Shown in pieces: positions 43,341-51,701 of a stretch of 64,000 nt of DNA. How positions within the stretch are numbered: position 1 is the first letter of the stretch; the number at the start of each line of letters is the position of its first letter. The translations under genes were made by a program, and so were the position numbers. A model generated the notes under the pieces. The model worked only from the letters and a program-made list of their open reading frames with translations. It made no database searches and had not been told where the DNA came from. Location of the stretch: contig MKVW01000004.1 of the NCBI GenBank assembly GCA_001898965.1, forward strand, positions 537,307 through 601,306, written 5' to 3'. Source of the DNA: Rhizobiales bacterium 62-17. GTDB lineage: Bacteria; Pseudomonadota; Alphaproteobacteria; Rhizobiales; Beijerinckiaceae.

Positions 43341-43355
43341 TGTTATACTATAACA
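43341..43355. promoter_or_regulatory. Zur box (TGTTATA-C-TATAACA)
   Basis: Perfect 7-1-7 palindrome that matches the rhizobial Zur consensus (GTTATA-N-TATAAC). It is 31 bp before the start of the leftward His-rich-znuCBA operon, so Zn-bound Zur should repress that operon. Confidence 0.88.
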
Positions 43356-43462
43356 ACACCCGCAGCCGCGCCAGCACAAAATAAAAGAGCCGTTGGAGGG
43401 AGCTGACACAGGTTCGCTCACCCCTCAACGGCCTAACCGTCTGAATAACGGTGAATAACGCC

Positions 43463-44440
43463 CTACTCTTCCGGCACGTAGCCCGAGCTTTTGACGATCG
43501 GTCCCCAGCGCTCCGTATCGGCCTTCACCTGCTGAGCAAACTGCGGCTGCGGCAGGAAATACATTTCATTGGCGAATTTGGCCTGGGCTTCGATCATCGC
43601 CGGCAGTTGCACCGCCTTTTCCAGCGCCTGGCTCAGGGCCGTCACCACTTTCGGATCGGCCTTGGCCGGCAGAAAGATGCCGGTCCAGGTGTTGACCGAC
43701 GCGTCATAGCCAACCTCGCGCATGGTCGGCACATCGGGCAGGAAACGCGAACGCTCCGAACTCGCCACCGCCAGCATGCGGATCTGGCCGGCTTGGCCCA
43801 GCGGCAGCGCCTCGCCGATCGGATTGATGCTCGCCGCCACATGACCGCCCAGCAGATCCTGCAAGGCCGGCGCACCACCGCGGTAATGCACCGGCGTCAT
43901 CGGCACCTTGCTGGCGTTCGACAGCAACACGCCGACGAAATGCGGCGTGCCGCCAGCGCCCGTCGTCGCATAGCTCGCTTTGCCCGGATTGGCTTTGCAC
44001 CATTCAACGAAGTTTTGCAGCGTCTTGACGCTCTCGGGCACCGAAGGTCCGACGCTGAGCACCAGCGCCGATTTGGTCAGCGGCGCGACGGGCGTCAGAT
44101 CGTTGATCGGATCGTAGTTGAGCTTCTTGAAGATGTGCGGATAAAGCGTCAGCGGAAAATCGACCGTGTAAAGCAACGTGCTGCCATCCGGCGCGGCGTT
44201 CTTCACATAGTCGACGGCGATGCGTCCGGCCGCACCCACTTTGTTTTCGACAATGACGGTTGGCGCATAGGAGCGCAATTGCTCGGCGAACAAACGCGCG
44301 GTCGCATCGGTCGAGCCACCGGCAGCAAAACCGACGATCATCGTCGCCTGTTTGCCGATCGTCTGCGCGAAAGCCTGATGGAAGCCCAAAGTGGCGGCGC
44401 CCGCGAGCGAACCGGCCAAAGCCTGGCGGCGTGTCAGCAT
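43463..44440 (-). CDS. Bug/TctC-type substrate-binding protein with Tat-like signal
   Basis: 325 aa: N-terminus MLTRRQALAGSLAGAATLGF, a twin-arginine-like signal, then ATMIVGFAAGGSTDATARL and VHYRGGAPALQDLLGGH. The start at 44440 has GGAGG 5 nt upstream; the in-frame codon at 44497 has none. Fifth Bug-type protein of the window; no membrane subunits nearby. Confidence 0.87.
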   Translation of the reverse strand: MLTRRQALAGSLAGAATLGFHQAFAQTIGKQATMIVGFAAGGSTDATARLFAEQLRSYAPTVIVENKVGAAGRIAVDYVKNAAPDGSTLLYTVDFPLTLYPHIFKKLNYDPINDLTPVAPLTKSALVLSVGPSVPESVKTLQNFVEWCKANPGKASYATTGAGGTPHFVGVLLSNASKVPMTPVHYRGGAPALQDLLGGHVAASINPIGEALPLGQAGQIRMLAVASSERSRFLPDVPTMREVGYDASVNTWTGIFLPAKADPKVVTALSQALEKAVQLPAMIEAQAKFANEMYFLPQPQFAQQVKADTERWGPIVKSSGYVPEE

Positions 44441-44525
44441 AAAATCCTCCCCCAACAAAACGCGCGCACTGTCGCGTATCGAGGGGAGAACGGTCAAGTA
44501 AATAAACTTGATGGTTTACATTATA

Positions 44526-44569
44526 GCATTTTCGAGCGAAGTGGCTGCCGGTTCGCGTGAAGAAAATGC
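44526..44569. repeat. RIME-like intergenic palindrome
   Basis: GCATTTTC...GAAAATGC outer arms (8 bp) with inner GCGAA...TTCGC arms (44536-44540 and 44552-44556) around a GTGGCTGCCGG loop. The layout GCATTTTCGA-GCGAAGTGG-x-x-x-CCGGTTCGC matches the common Rhizobiales dispersed palindromes (recollection). Lies between the Bug-type gene and the ABC ATPase gene. Confidence 0.65.
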
Positions 44570-44584
44570 GTTAAAACAAAAACC

Positions 44585-45367
44585 CTAAAACCCAAGCTGC
44601 CCGAGCAACTCCTTACGGATGCTCGTGAACTCCGGCGACGTGCGATCGCGCGGCCGCGACAAGGTCACAGGCACGATACTCTGAATGCGACCGGGTCGCG
44701 GCGAGAGAACCACGATGCGGTCACACAGGTAGATCGCTTCCTCGAGATCGTGGGTGACGAGGATCATCGGAATGTGGCGCACGTGCCAGATGCGCAACAG
44801 TTCCTGCTGCAGATTGATCTTGTTGAACGCATCGAGCGCGCCGAACGGCTCGTCGAGCAGCAGCAGGCGCGGATCGGCGGTGAGTGCGCGTGCGATGGCG
44901 GCACGCTGCAACATGCCGCCCGACAATTGATGCGGGAAGGCATCGTCAAACCCCGACAAGCCCACAAGCTCGATATGCTCGGCGACCCGTTGGCGCTTCT
45001 GCGCCTCCGGCATAGCGGCCTCGTGCAGGGCAATGCCGACATTTTGGCTTATGGTCAGCCAGGGAAACAGACGGTGATCCTGGAAGACGATGCCGCGATC
45101 GAGCCCCGGCCCGGCGATGTCCTGCCCTTCGAAACGGATCCGGCCTTCAAAATCCGGTTCGAGCCCGCCGATCAACCGCAGCAAGGTCGACTTGCCGCAA
45201 CCGCTGCGCCCGACGATGGCGAGGCTTTCATTCGGCTCCAACGTCAAGGACACATCATCGAGCGCCACAACCGTTCCGGTGCGCGACGAGAAGCGTTTCG
45301 AGACATGTTCGATGGCGAGCGCTGGCGCGACGGCGGCGGAGGAAGCGGAAGATACAGCAAACGACAT
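44585..45367 (-). CDS. ABC transporter ATPase, SsuB/TauB-like
   Basis: 260 aa: Walker A GRSGCGKST, Q-loop VFQDHRLFPWLT, signature LSGGMLQRAAIARAL, Walker B LLLLDEPFGALD, H-loop THDLEEA. Nitrate/sulfonate/taurine subfamily. A GTG at 45373 overlapping the permease stop (GTGA) is an alternative start. Energises the permease encoded just upstream. Confidence 0.9.
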   Translation of the reverse strand: MSFAVSSASSAAVAPALAIEHVSKRFSSRTGTVVALDDVSLTLEPNESLAIVGRSGCGKSTLLRLIGGLEPDFEGRIRFEGQDIAGPGLDRGIVFQDHRLFPWLTISQNVGIALHEAAMPEAQKRQRVAEHIELVGLSGFDDAFPHQLSGGMLQRAAIARALTADPRLLLLDEPFGALDAFNKINLQQELLRIWHVRHIPMILVTHDLEEAIYLCDRIVVLSPRPGRIQSIVPVTLSRPRDRTSPEFTSIRKELLGQLGF

Positions 45368-45369
45368 GG

Positions 45370-46218
45370 TCACACCACCGCCACGCGCCGCCAGCGCGTC
45401 AACCGCCTCTCGAGCCCGCCGATGAAACCATATTCGAGAATGGCCATGACCAAAGCGAAGCCGATCGTCCAGGCCAGCACGCCAGCCACGTTCATCGAAC
45501 TATATTCGACGTTAAGCCTGTAGCCGACGCCGCTCGAGAGGCCGAAGATTTCAACCAAGACAATCACCTTCCAGGCCATCGACAGGCCGATGCGGATGCC
45601 GTTGAGCAGGAACGGATAGAGCGTCGGCAGCCACAGGAAGCGCAGTCGCGCCCGCAACGACAATTGATAGACGGCGGTGATCTCCTGCAATTCGGCGCTG
45701 ACGGTCTTCAATCCCTGCGCGATGCTCAAAGTCAACGGCGGCGCCAGACTGAGGGCCACGGCCACCGTCGATGTCGTCAGCGAAATACCGAACCAGATGA
45801 CGCAGAGCAGCGCCCAGACAAGCCCCGGCACGGTGAGACCGATCAGCACCGCCGGCTCTGCAAAGCGAGCTACATATTTGTTGCGGCCCATCGCGATGCC
45901 AAGCGCCAGGGAAAGAATGAAAGCGAAGACAAAGCCGAGCCCGACGCGACCCAGCGTGACCTGCAACTGGCGAAAGAATGAACCGTCGCTGAAAATACGC
46001 ACCAGCTCCGTGCCGATCTCGGCCACATGCGGCACAAGCGGATTGGCGAGCGTGCGCGCCATGGCCTCCCAGGCCACGGCGAGCAGGATCAGGAACAGGG
46101 CCGGCAGCAGCAGTGTGCTGAGCGGCGGCCCGTTAAAGCTCTTGGTAGTAGCGCTTGGCCGGCTTCTTCTCGATGATACCGAGAGAGAGCGCGACTTCGA
46201 GCTGTCGATCGAAACCAT
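45370..46218 (-). CDS. ABC transporter permease, SsuC/TauC-like
   Basis: 282 aa if started at the ATG at 46218. BPD_transp_1 domain with EAA-type loop (GIRIGLSMAWKVIVLVEIFG) and six predicted spans. TM1 (LSTLLLPALFLILLAVAWEA) begins right after the upstream stop, and no ATG, GTG or TTG lies between, so translation must begin inside the preceding gene or at a rare codon. The start given overlaps that gene by 86 bp and has AAGG 9 nt upstream; it is uncertain. Confidence 0.8.
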   Translation of the reverse strand: MVSIDSSKSRSLSVSSRRSRPSATTKSFNGPPLSTLLLPALFLILLAVAWEAMARTLANPLVPHVAEIGTELVRIFSDGSFFRQLQVTLGRVGLGFVFAFILSLALGIAMGRNKYVARFAEPAVLIGLTVPGLVWALLCVIWFGISLTTSTVAVALSLAPPLTLSIAQGLKTVSAELQEITAVYQLSLRARLRFLWLPTLYPFLLNGIRIGLSMAWKVIVLVEIFGLSSGVGYRLNVEYSSMNVAGVLAWTIGFALVMAILEYGFIGGLERRLTRWRRVAVV

Positions 46219-47125
46219 CGAAGACTGCCTTGTTCCATTCCGTGGCGTAGACACGTGGCAAACGCTCGACGAGCAAATCGATCGCCGCCTTGTCGGTGTC
46301 CTTGAAGCCCATCGGTCGATAGATGTCGGGATCGCGCACGACCGTCGGATCGGCAACGAACTTGCGATTGATCGCCAGCGCCTGCGCGCCAACGCGCCGT
46401 GCCGTTTCCGGATTCTTCTCGACCCATTGCCGCGTCCCAGCGCAAGTGACAAGCGACAGCGGCGCGCTATCGCCGGTCGCTTCCTGCCATTGATCGGCGA
46501 CACGGGCGATCTCGCGATGCCCTTGCGCGATCAGCCGCGTCGAGGTCGGCTCAATCGCGATCACCGCATCCACATCGCCGCGATTGAACAGAGCGATATT
46601 CGCGATCGACGAACCGAAAATGACCTGAAAGTCCTTTTGCAGATCGAGCTTATGCAGCGCCGCCGCCATGCGCGCATGGCGATAGGTATCGCTGGTCGGC
46701 AATTGCGTCGCGATCTTGCGGCCCTTCAGATCGGAAGGGTGTTTGAAGGGGCTGTCGCCGCGCACGATCCACGAGCCATGATTGTTCAGACGCGGCCCGA
46801 ACATCAACAGGTCAGCGCCCTTCTGCGCCGCTTCGGCCAGACCCAAGGCGCCGAACGGCCCGGAATCGATCGCACCCGACAGGATGAACACCTGCAACTG
46901 ACCCGGATCGCCATCGACCCAATCGATCTCCAAGCCCTGCGAAACCTCAGGGAATTTGGCGATCATGCCGTCCTGCAACGTCCCCGCCGTGCCGGCGAGG
47001 GATTTGCTGAGCCGCGCCTTATAGGCGGGAGAAGGAGCGGGAAGCGCCGCACCGGGGAGGAGGAGCAGCGCCGCGCTTCCCGCACCGGCGGCAAACTGCC
47101 GCCGGTCAACTCTGAATGAAGCCAT
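46133..47125 (-). CDS. ABC transporter substrate-binding protein with Tat-like signal (NitT/TauT family)
   Basis: 330 aa: MASFRVDRRQFAAGAGSAAL is a twin-arginine-like signal. The mature part has VDGDPGQLQVFILSGAIDSG, FGPRLNNHGSWIVRGDSPFK and DAVIAIEPTSTRL, typical of NMT1/SsuA-type binding proteins. It lies 6 bp after the cytosolic-looking paralogue. Ligand unknown; an aliphatic sulfonate, taurine-like compound or pyrimidine precursor are possible. Confidence 0.85.
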   Translation of the reverse strand: MASFRVDRRQFAAGAGSAALLLLPGAALPAPSPAYKARLSKSLAGTAGTLQDGMIAKFPEVSQGLEIDWVDGDPGQLQVFILSGAIDSGPFGALGLAEAAQKGADLLMFGPRLNNHGSWIVRGDSPFKHPSDLKGRKIATQLPTSDTYRHARMAAALHKLDLQKDFQVIFGSSIANIALFNRGDVDAVIAIEPTSTRLIAQGHREIARVADQWQEATGDSAPLSLVTCAGTRQWVEKNPETARRVGAQALAINRKFVADPTVVRDPDIYRPMGFKDTDKAAIDLLVERLPRVYATEWNKAVFDGFDRQLEVALSLGIIEKKPAKRYYQEL

Positions 47126-47131
47126 CGCTGC

Positions 47132-47995
47132 TTACGCCACCAGCGCGTGATAGTTGCTGATGCCCGGCGTCAGATTCCAGGTCTTCATCCATTCATAGGT
47201 ATAGTCGAAGCGCTTCTCGTCGAGCGGCTTGGAGCGGGTGTAGTGGACGAAGTGCGAGAAAAGCTCTTCCGGCTTCAGCTTGCCTTCGACCTGCTTGACG
47301 ATGTGGTGCTTATACTTGTCGAAGTTCGCCTTGATGCGATCAGCCGCTTCGTTGACCGCCGCCACGTAAGCCTCGCGATATTGCTCGGGCACCTCAGGCG
47401 AGATCACTTCCGAACCACGATAGTAATTGACGGCGACGATATGCGCGCCTTCCTTCAGCGCCAGGCTGATGAACGGCTCCATGATGGCGATCACCTTGAT
47501 CTCGCCTCGCTTCAGCGCGTCGTAACGCACGTGCGGCGAGCCGGCATGTTCGAGGATGATGCCTTCGCGCGGGATCGTGCCTTCGAGAAGCTGCAAGGTC
47601 GTGTAGTGCGAGCCGGTGAGCTCATTGATGCCGATGGCGACGCCTTCCAGGTCGCGCGGCTCCTGAATGTCTTCGTCGAAAGTGACGAGCGCCTGTGCCG
47701 CCACCGCCGGTCGCAGGCTGAACACGCGGCTGCCGCGTCCGCTCTTTTCCGACCGGTCGAGACCGGCCCATTCGCACAGATTGTAGGCGCTGGCCTTGCC
47801 CGATTCGTAGAGCACTTCCTTCTGGCGCTGGAACGGGTCCTTCGAGGTGTTCAGCGGATCGAACGCCTTGGCGAATTCCACTTTCAGGCCGTGTTTCTCG
47901 AACAGGCCCTCGTCGCGGGCGACATAGAGCGGCAGGTCGAAGACCGGGCCGTTCGGCGAAATGGTGAAAGTGTAAAGGCTCGACGCGTCGCTCAT
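47132..47995 (-). CDS. Signal-less NMT1/SsuA-like binding protein
   Basis: 287 aa with the fold pattern of NMT1/THI5 or SsuA (SPNGPVFDLPLYVARDEGLF, LEHAGSPHVRYDALKRGEIK, IMEPFISLALKEGAHIVAVN). It begins MSDASSLYTFTI with no signal peptide or upstream in-frame leader, so it seems to be cytosolic. First gene of the ABC cluster. It could be a substrate-handling enzyme or sensor derived from a binding protein (inference). Confidence 0.75.
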   Translation of the reverse strand: MSDASSLYTFTISPNGPVFDLPLYVARDEGLFEKHGLKVEFAKAFDPLNTSKDPFQRQKEVLYESGKASAYNLCEWAGLDRSEKSGRGSRVFSLRPAVAAQALVTFDEDIQEPRDLEGVAIGINELTGSHYTTLQLLEGTIPREGIILEHAGSPHVRYDALKRGEIKVIAIMEPFISLALKEGAHIVAVNYYRGSEVISPEVPEQYREAYVAAVNEAADRIKANFDKYKHHIVKQVEGKLKPEELFSHFVHYTRSKPLDEKRFDYTYEWMKTWNLTPGISNYHALVA

Positions 47996-48015
47996 TTTCT
48001 AGTTTTCCTATATTG

Positions 48016-48032
48016 TCTATAAGATTTATAGA
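48016..48032. promoter_or_regulatory. 17-bp perfect palindrome upstream of the ABC importer operon
   Basis: TCTATAA-GAT-TTATAGA, starting 21 bp from the first gene of the leftward cluster. A perfect 7-bp dyad in an A+T-rich promoter-proximal position is typical of GntR or similar operators; no regulator gene is next to it. Confidence 0.5.
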
Positions 48033-48210
48033 TATTAGACGCAAACACGAGAGCTTGGCAAGCACCCTCCGGCGTTTTCGATCGAAAATTTTCGGAATCG
48101 GCGGCAAAACGCCGTGGCGTCATCCCCACACGGGACAAAAATCGCCGCGCAGCAATTCGTTAACCGTCATCCTTTAACGCCGGTTAAGAAATCCCGCACA
48201 TTTGTAGCGA

Positions 48211-49224
48211 ATGGCGCGTAGCGTATGGCCATATCTCGTTCTGGCGGGTTTGCTGGCAACGATCTCCGGATGCGGCGTGTTCGAGCGCCCGCAGCGTGCG
48301 GCCTGGCGTGAAGCGGCCGAGAAGGCCTGTTTCGCCCGCCGCGGCGTCAAACTCTCCGCCTATATTCAGCAATCAAAACCCATCGACGGACCGAGCATCT
48401 GCGGCCTCACCATGCCGCTGCGCACCACAGCCCTGCTCAATGGCGCAGTTACGCTCAGTTCGACCCAGACGCTCGGTTGCCCGATGACCGAAGCGCTTGA
48501 ACAATGGATTCAGGCCGTCGTGCAGCCCTCGGCTATGGCCCGCTTCGGCCAGCCGGTGGCGCAGATCGACTCCATGGGTGCCTATTCCTGCCGGCCGATC
48601 AACAACACCGCCGGCGGCAAACTATCCGAACATGCCTATGGCAATGCCATCGACATCGGCGGCTTCCGCTTGGCGGACGGTCGCAAGATCACCGTCGTGC
48701 AAGGCTGGACACGCGGCGATCAACAGGAACAGGCCTTCCTGCGCGAAGTGCATGCGGGCGCCTGCGAACATTTCACCACGGTGCTGGGGCCCGGCTCCAA
48801 CGCCTTCCACTACAATCACATTCACGTCGATCTGGCGATGCACGGCTCGTCGTCGCGCGGCCTGCGCCGTTATTGCCGCCCGGTCATCAAGGACATCGCG
48901 CCACCGCCGCGTCAGGACAATCTGCCCGATGCGCCGGAACTCGAGCCCGAGATCGACATCTCGCGCAACAATCCCAATGCGCGCAATGCGCTGGCCCTGG
49001 CGCGCGGTCCTTACAGCGAGCAGCAGGCCGCCCCCGCGCCGATTTCGCGTGGTGCATTGCCGCCGATGGCAGGCGGCGGCTCGTCACGTCCGCCGCGCAG
49101 CATCAACAGCATCGGCGAACTCGATGTCGGCGCGCCGATGACGGTGCCGCAAGCCTCGCGCGTCGAGCGTGGTTCCATTCGCGACGATGGTGCCTTCGTG
49201 CCGGAAGGCGAACTCGGCGATTGA
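48211..49224 (+). CDS. Extensin-like family lipoprotein (putative D-Ala-D-Ala-type/LAS peptidase fold)
   Basis: 337 aa with a lipobox (LATISGC) near residue 21 and an Extensin-like C domain: conserved SEHAYGNAIDIGGF and HYNHIHVDLAMH, the His/Asp zinc-site layout of LAS-type peptidases. A proline-rich C-terminal tail (about 230-337) follows. Likely a periplasmic cell-wall protein anchored to a membrane. Confidence 0.85.
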   Translation: MARSVWPYLVLAGLLATISGCGVFERPQRAAWREAAEKACFARRGVKLSAYIQQSKPIDGPSICGLTMPLRTTALLNGAVTLSSTQTLGCPMTEALEQWIQAVVQPSAMARFGQPVAQIDSMGAYSCRPINNTAGGKLSEHAYGNAIDIGGFRLADGRKITVVQGWTRGDQQEQAFLREVHAGACEHFTTVLGPGSNAFHYNHIHVDLAMHGSSSRGLRRYCRPVIKDIAPPPRQDNLPDAPELEPEIDISRNNPNARNALALARGPYSEQQAAPAPISRGALPPMAGGGSSRPPRSINSIGELDVGAPMTVPQASRVERGSIRDDGAFVPEGELGD

Positions 49225-49229
49225 AGGTA

Positions 49230-49254
49230 AATGCGTTTCGCGTGGAAGCGCATT
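49230..49254. repeat. Imperfect GTTTC/GGAAGC intergenic hairpin
   Basis: AATGCGTTTC and GGAAGCGCATT pair with one bulge around a GCGT loop, directly after the extensin-like gene. Same flavour as the 24-bp palindromes at 7762 and 28270. Confidence 0.4.
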
Positions 49255-49406
49255 CGTTTCAAACCACAAACGCCGCGACGCACGATCATGTCGGATCACG
49301 CACATGTGTCCACCGTCGTCGTTGCAGTGCTGAGCCAGTCTGACACTCTGCCCTCGCCGCCTCGAACGTGAGCGACCCAGTCGCCGGGCGGCACGAGGAG
49401 GGAGTT

Positions 49407-50081
49407 ATGTTGTTACATTTTCGAATTGCCTTGGCCGCAGCAGCAGGCCTGACGTTTATCGGCGCGGCGCAAGCACAACAGCAGCCCCCGCAATATCCCA
49501 ACATGACCTTCTTCATCACCAGCCAGCCGGGCCCAGACGGCGCCAATTTCGGCGGTATCGAGGGCGCCGACAAATTCTGCCAAGGCCTTGCCGAGAAAGC
49601 CGGTGCTGGCGCCAAGACATGGCGCGCCTATCTCAGCCAGCAGGAGCTGAACGGCAAACCGGCGGTGAATGCCAAGGATCGTATCGGCAAGGGTCCGTGG
49701 GCCAATGCCGAAGGCACGTTGATCGCCGCCAATGTGGAAGACCTGCACAATGCCTATCGCAATCGCATTAGCACCGAGACCGGGCTGACCGAAACCGGCA
49801 AGCGCGTCCCAAGCCGCCTGTTCACCATCAACCAGCACGACATCCTCACCGGCTCGAACGCCGATGGCACAGCGCCACCTCCGGGCAAGGATCTCACCTG
49901 CGGCAATTGGACGAAGAACGGCGAGGGCTCGGCGATCGTCGGCCACAACGACCGCATGGGCCTGAGCGATGACGCGGCGGCGCGCTCGTGGAATTCCGCG
50001 CATCCCTCCGCTGGCTGTGATCGGCCGGCCCTGATCCGCACCGGCGGCAATGGGCTGCTCTACTGCTTCGCCGCCAACTAA
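49407..50081 (+). CDS. Exported lectin-like protein (C-type-lectin fold-like)
   Basis: 224 aa: signal peptide ending GAAQAQ, then TFFITSQPGPDGANFGGIEG and ADKFCQGLAEKAGAGAKTWR, a pattern of C-type-lectin-like/DUF1554-like proteins, and cysteines in LTCGNW, AGCDRP and LLYCFAAN for disulfides. GGAGGGAG precedes the ATG at 49407; the in-frame codon at 49368 gives a poor signal. Role unknown, extracytoplasmic. Confidence 0.75.
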   Translation: MLLHFRIALAAAAGLTFIGAAQAQQQPPQYPNMTFFITSQPGPDGANFGGIEGADKFCQGLAEKAGAGAKTWRAYLSQQELNGKPAVNAKDRIGKGPWANAEGTLIAANVEDLHNAYRNRISTETGLTETGKRVPSRLFTINQHDILTGSNADGTAPPPGKDLTCGNWTKNGEGSAIVGHNDRMGLSDDAAARSWNSAHPSAGCDRPALIRTGGNGLLYCFAAN

Positions 50082-50101
50082 AGCGCGTTAGCATTGCGAT
50101 G

Positions 50102-50131
50102 AGAGAGCGGGATCATTCCCGCTCTCTTTTT
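50102..50131 (+). terminator. Rho-independent terminator after the lectin-like gene
   Basis: Perfect 11-bp stem AGAGAGCGGGA/TCCCGCTCTCT, loop TCAT, followed by TTTT. It lies between two convergent genes. Confidence 0.92.
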
Positions 50132-50134
50132 GCC

Positions 50135-50758
50135 TTAGCGCCAATCGGACGGCAAAGGCGCGCCAGGCTCCTGCAACGGGCCTACGGGCAAACCATTCTC
50201 GCGGCGCTTCGCGGCGAAGGCTGCTGGATCCTTGCGGAAACCGCCGATGACTTCCTCGAATTGCGTATCATTGTCCTGCCGCGCCTTGGCGACCACTGCC
50301 TGCCATTGCTCCGGCGTGAGATCAGCTGGTTGTTTCGGATAGAGCGGGATTTTCTTTTCATAGGACAGCGCGCGCCCGGCAATATCGTACCAAGCCTCGA
50401 GATCGCTCGCGACCCAGGGATTGATCATCGCACCGATCTGCTGGTTGAGAGACGCCCGCAACGGCGCCGCCGATTTATCCGCATTGATCCAGGCGCGCGA
50501 GCGCACCTGGAAAACATAGAACCAGAAAGCTGCTTGCGCCCGGTCGCCACGCTTCCACAAGCTCAATGCCACGGTCGACAGATAGATCGGGTTGATCGCT
50601 TCGGGATGCGCCATAACATAATTGCATGCCGCATCGCGCGCCTCGATCGGCCCCTTGAGCATCGCCTCGATCAGGGCATTCTCCGGCTTGGCGGCGGCCG
50701 GCGCCATCGGCGCGAAAAGCGCCAGGCAGAGCACGCCTATCATCATCATCGATCTCAT
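50135..50758 (-). CDS. Exported hypothetical protein (207 aa)
   Basis: Signal peptide (MMIGVLCLALFAPMAPAAA) then a helical mature part with a Sel1/TPR-like look (NPIYLSTVALSLWKRGDRAQ AAFWFYVFQVRSRAW is the clearest block). Start at 50758 has GGGAG 8 nt upstream. Family not recognised. Confidence 0.65.
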   Translation of the reverse strand: MRSMMMIGVLCLALFAPMAPAAAKPENALIEAMLKGPIEARDAACNYVMAHPEAINPIYLSTVALSLWKRGDRAQAAFWFYVFQVRSRAWINADKSAAPLRASLNQQIGAMINPWVASDLEAWYDIAGRALSYEKKIPLYPKQPADLTPEQWQAVVAKARQDNDTQFEEVIGGFRKDPAAFAAKRRENGLPVGPLQEPGAPLPSDWR

Positions 50759-50813
50759 CGCGCGAACTCCCTGAGGCTTCCGAATCGACCGCCCGCACCT
50801 GACCATGGAAAGA

Positions 50814-51581
50814 TCACACTCTGACTAAGCCGCCATCGACAATCAATGTCTGTCCACTCATGAAGGCCGCATCATCGCTGGTCAGGAACGACACCACCCC
50901 GACGAGATCATCGGGCGTCTGATGCCGCTTGATCGCCTGCGCCTGCGAAACCACGTCGAAAGCCTGTTCGATCGGCAGGCCACGCGGCCGGAATTGGCCT
51001 TCCAGTGTGCCGGGCGTACGCGTCAGCCCCGGCGAGATCGCATTCACCGTAATGCCATCGACACCCATCTCGCTCGCCAAAGCACGCGTGAAGCCAACAA
51101 CGCCACCCTTGCTGGCGATATAATCGACATGATTGGGTGAGACCGACCCAAGCGAATTCGAGGCCACATTGACGACGCGGCCCCATTTGCGCGCCCGCAT
51201 GCCACCGATGAAGGCTTGCGTCATCAAGAACATCGAATCGAGATTCACGGCCATGGTCCGTCGCCAGTCCGCGATGGTCAGGTCCTCGAATTTGCGGGTT
51301 TTGAAGAAGCCGGCATTGTTGACGAGAATGTCGCAACGGCCGAGTTCACGTAAAATGTGATCGGCGAAGCGCTGCACGTCTTGCGGATCGGACACGTCGC
51401 AGGATCGTGAAATGGCCCGGCGCCCCAGTTCCGTGATGCGCCGCACGGTCTCATCGGCCGGCTGTAGATCGGCAATGGCGATATCGACACCATCTTCGGC
51501 CAGTCGCACGGCCATCGCCTGGCCGATTCCGCTCGCCGCGCCGCTAATCACGGCGATTTTGCCCGCATGTCCCTTGACCAT
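50814..51581 (-). CDS. Short-chain dehydrogenase/reductase
   Basis: 255 aa classical SDR: cofactor motif SGAASGIGQAM (14-24), NNAG (about 90), catalytic Ser in VVNVASNS and Y-I-A-S-K (YxxxK) with following helix; C-terminal MSGQTLIVDGGL. An Asp (AIADLQ) after strand 2 favours NAD(H). Substrate unknown. Confidence 0.92.
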   Translation of the reverse strand: MVKGHAGKIAVISGAASGIGQAMAVRLAEDGVDIAIADLQPADETVRRITELGRRAISRSCDVSDPQDVQRFADHILRELGRCDILVNNAGFFKTRKFEDLTIADWRRTMAVNLDSMFLMTQAFIGGMRARKWGRVVNVASNSLGSVSPNHVDYIASKGGVVGFTRALASEMGVDGITVNAISPGLTRTPGTLEGQFRPRGLPIEQAFDVVSQAQAIKRHQTPDDLVGVVSFLTSDDAAFMSGQTLIVDGGLVRV

Positions 51582-51701
51582 GGGCCTCCCCTCAATTTTT
51601 TGTGGCCCCTGGTCTAGCTTGCCGGGCTCGGCTTGTCATGCGCGCCCACTTCATAGCGGCATCCCGCCGGCACGGATCGACGCCGCCCGGGACGGTGCTA
51701 T

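Noticed and set aside
43311-43421. Upstream extension of the His-rich protein to an ATG at 43421
   Set aside because: It would place the perfect Zur operator inside the coding region; a start downstream of the operator is more sensible.
45677-47119. 480-codon open frame on the plus strand
   Set aside because: Antisense to the ABC permease and binding-protein genes, both of which have clear family features; the frame itself has none.
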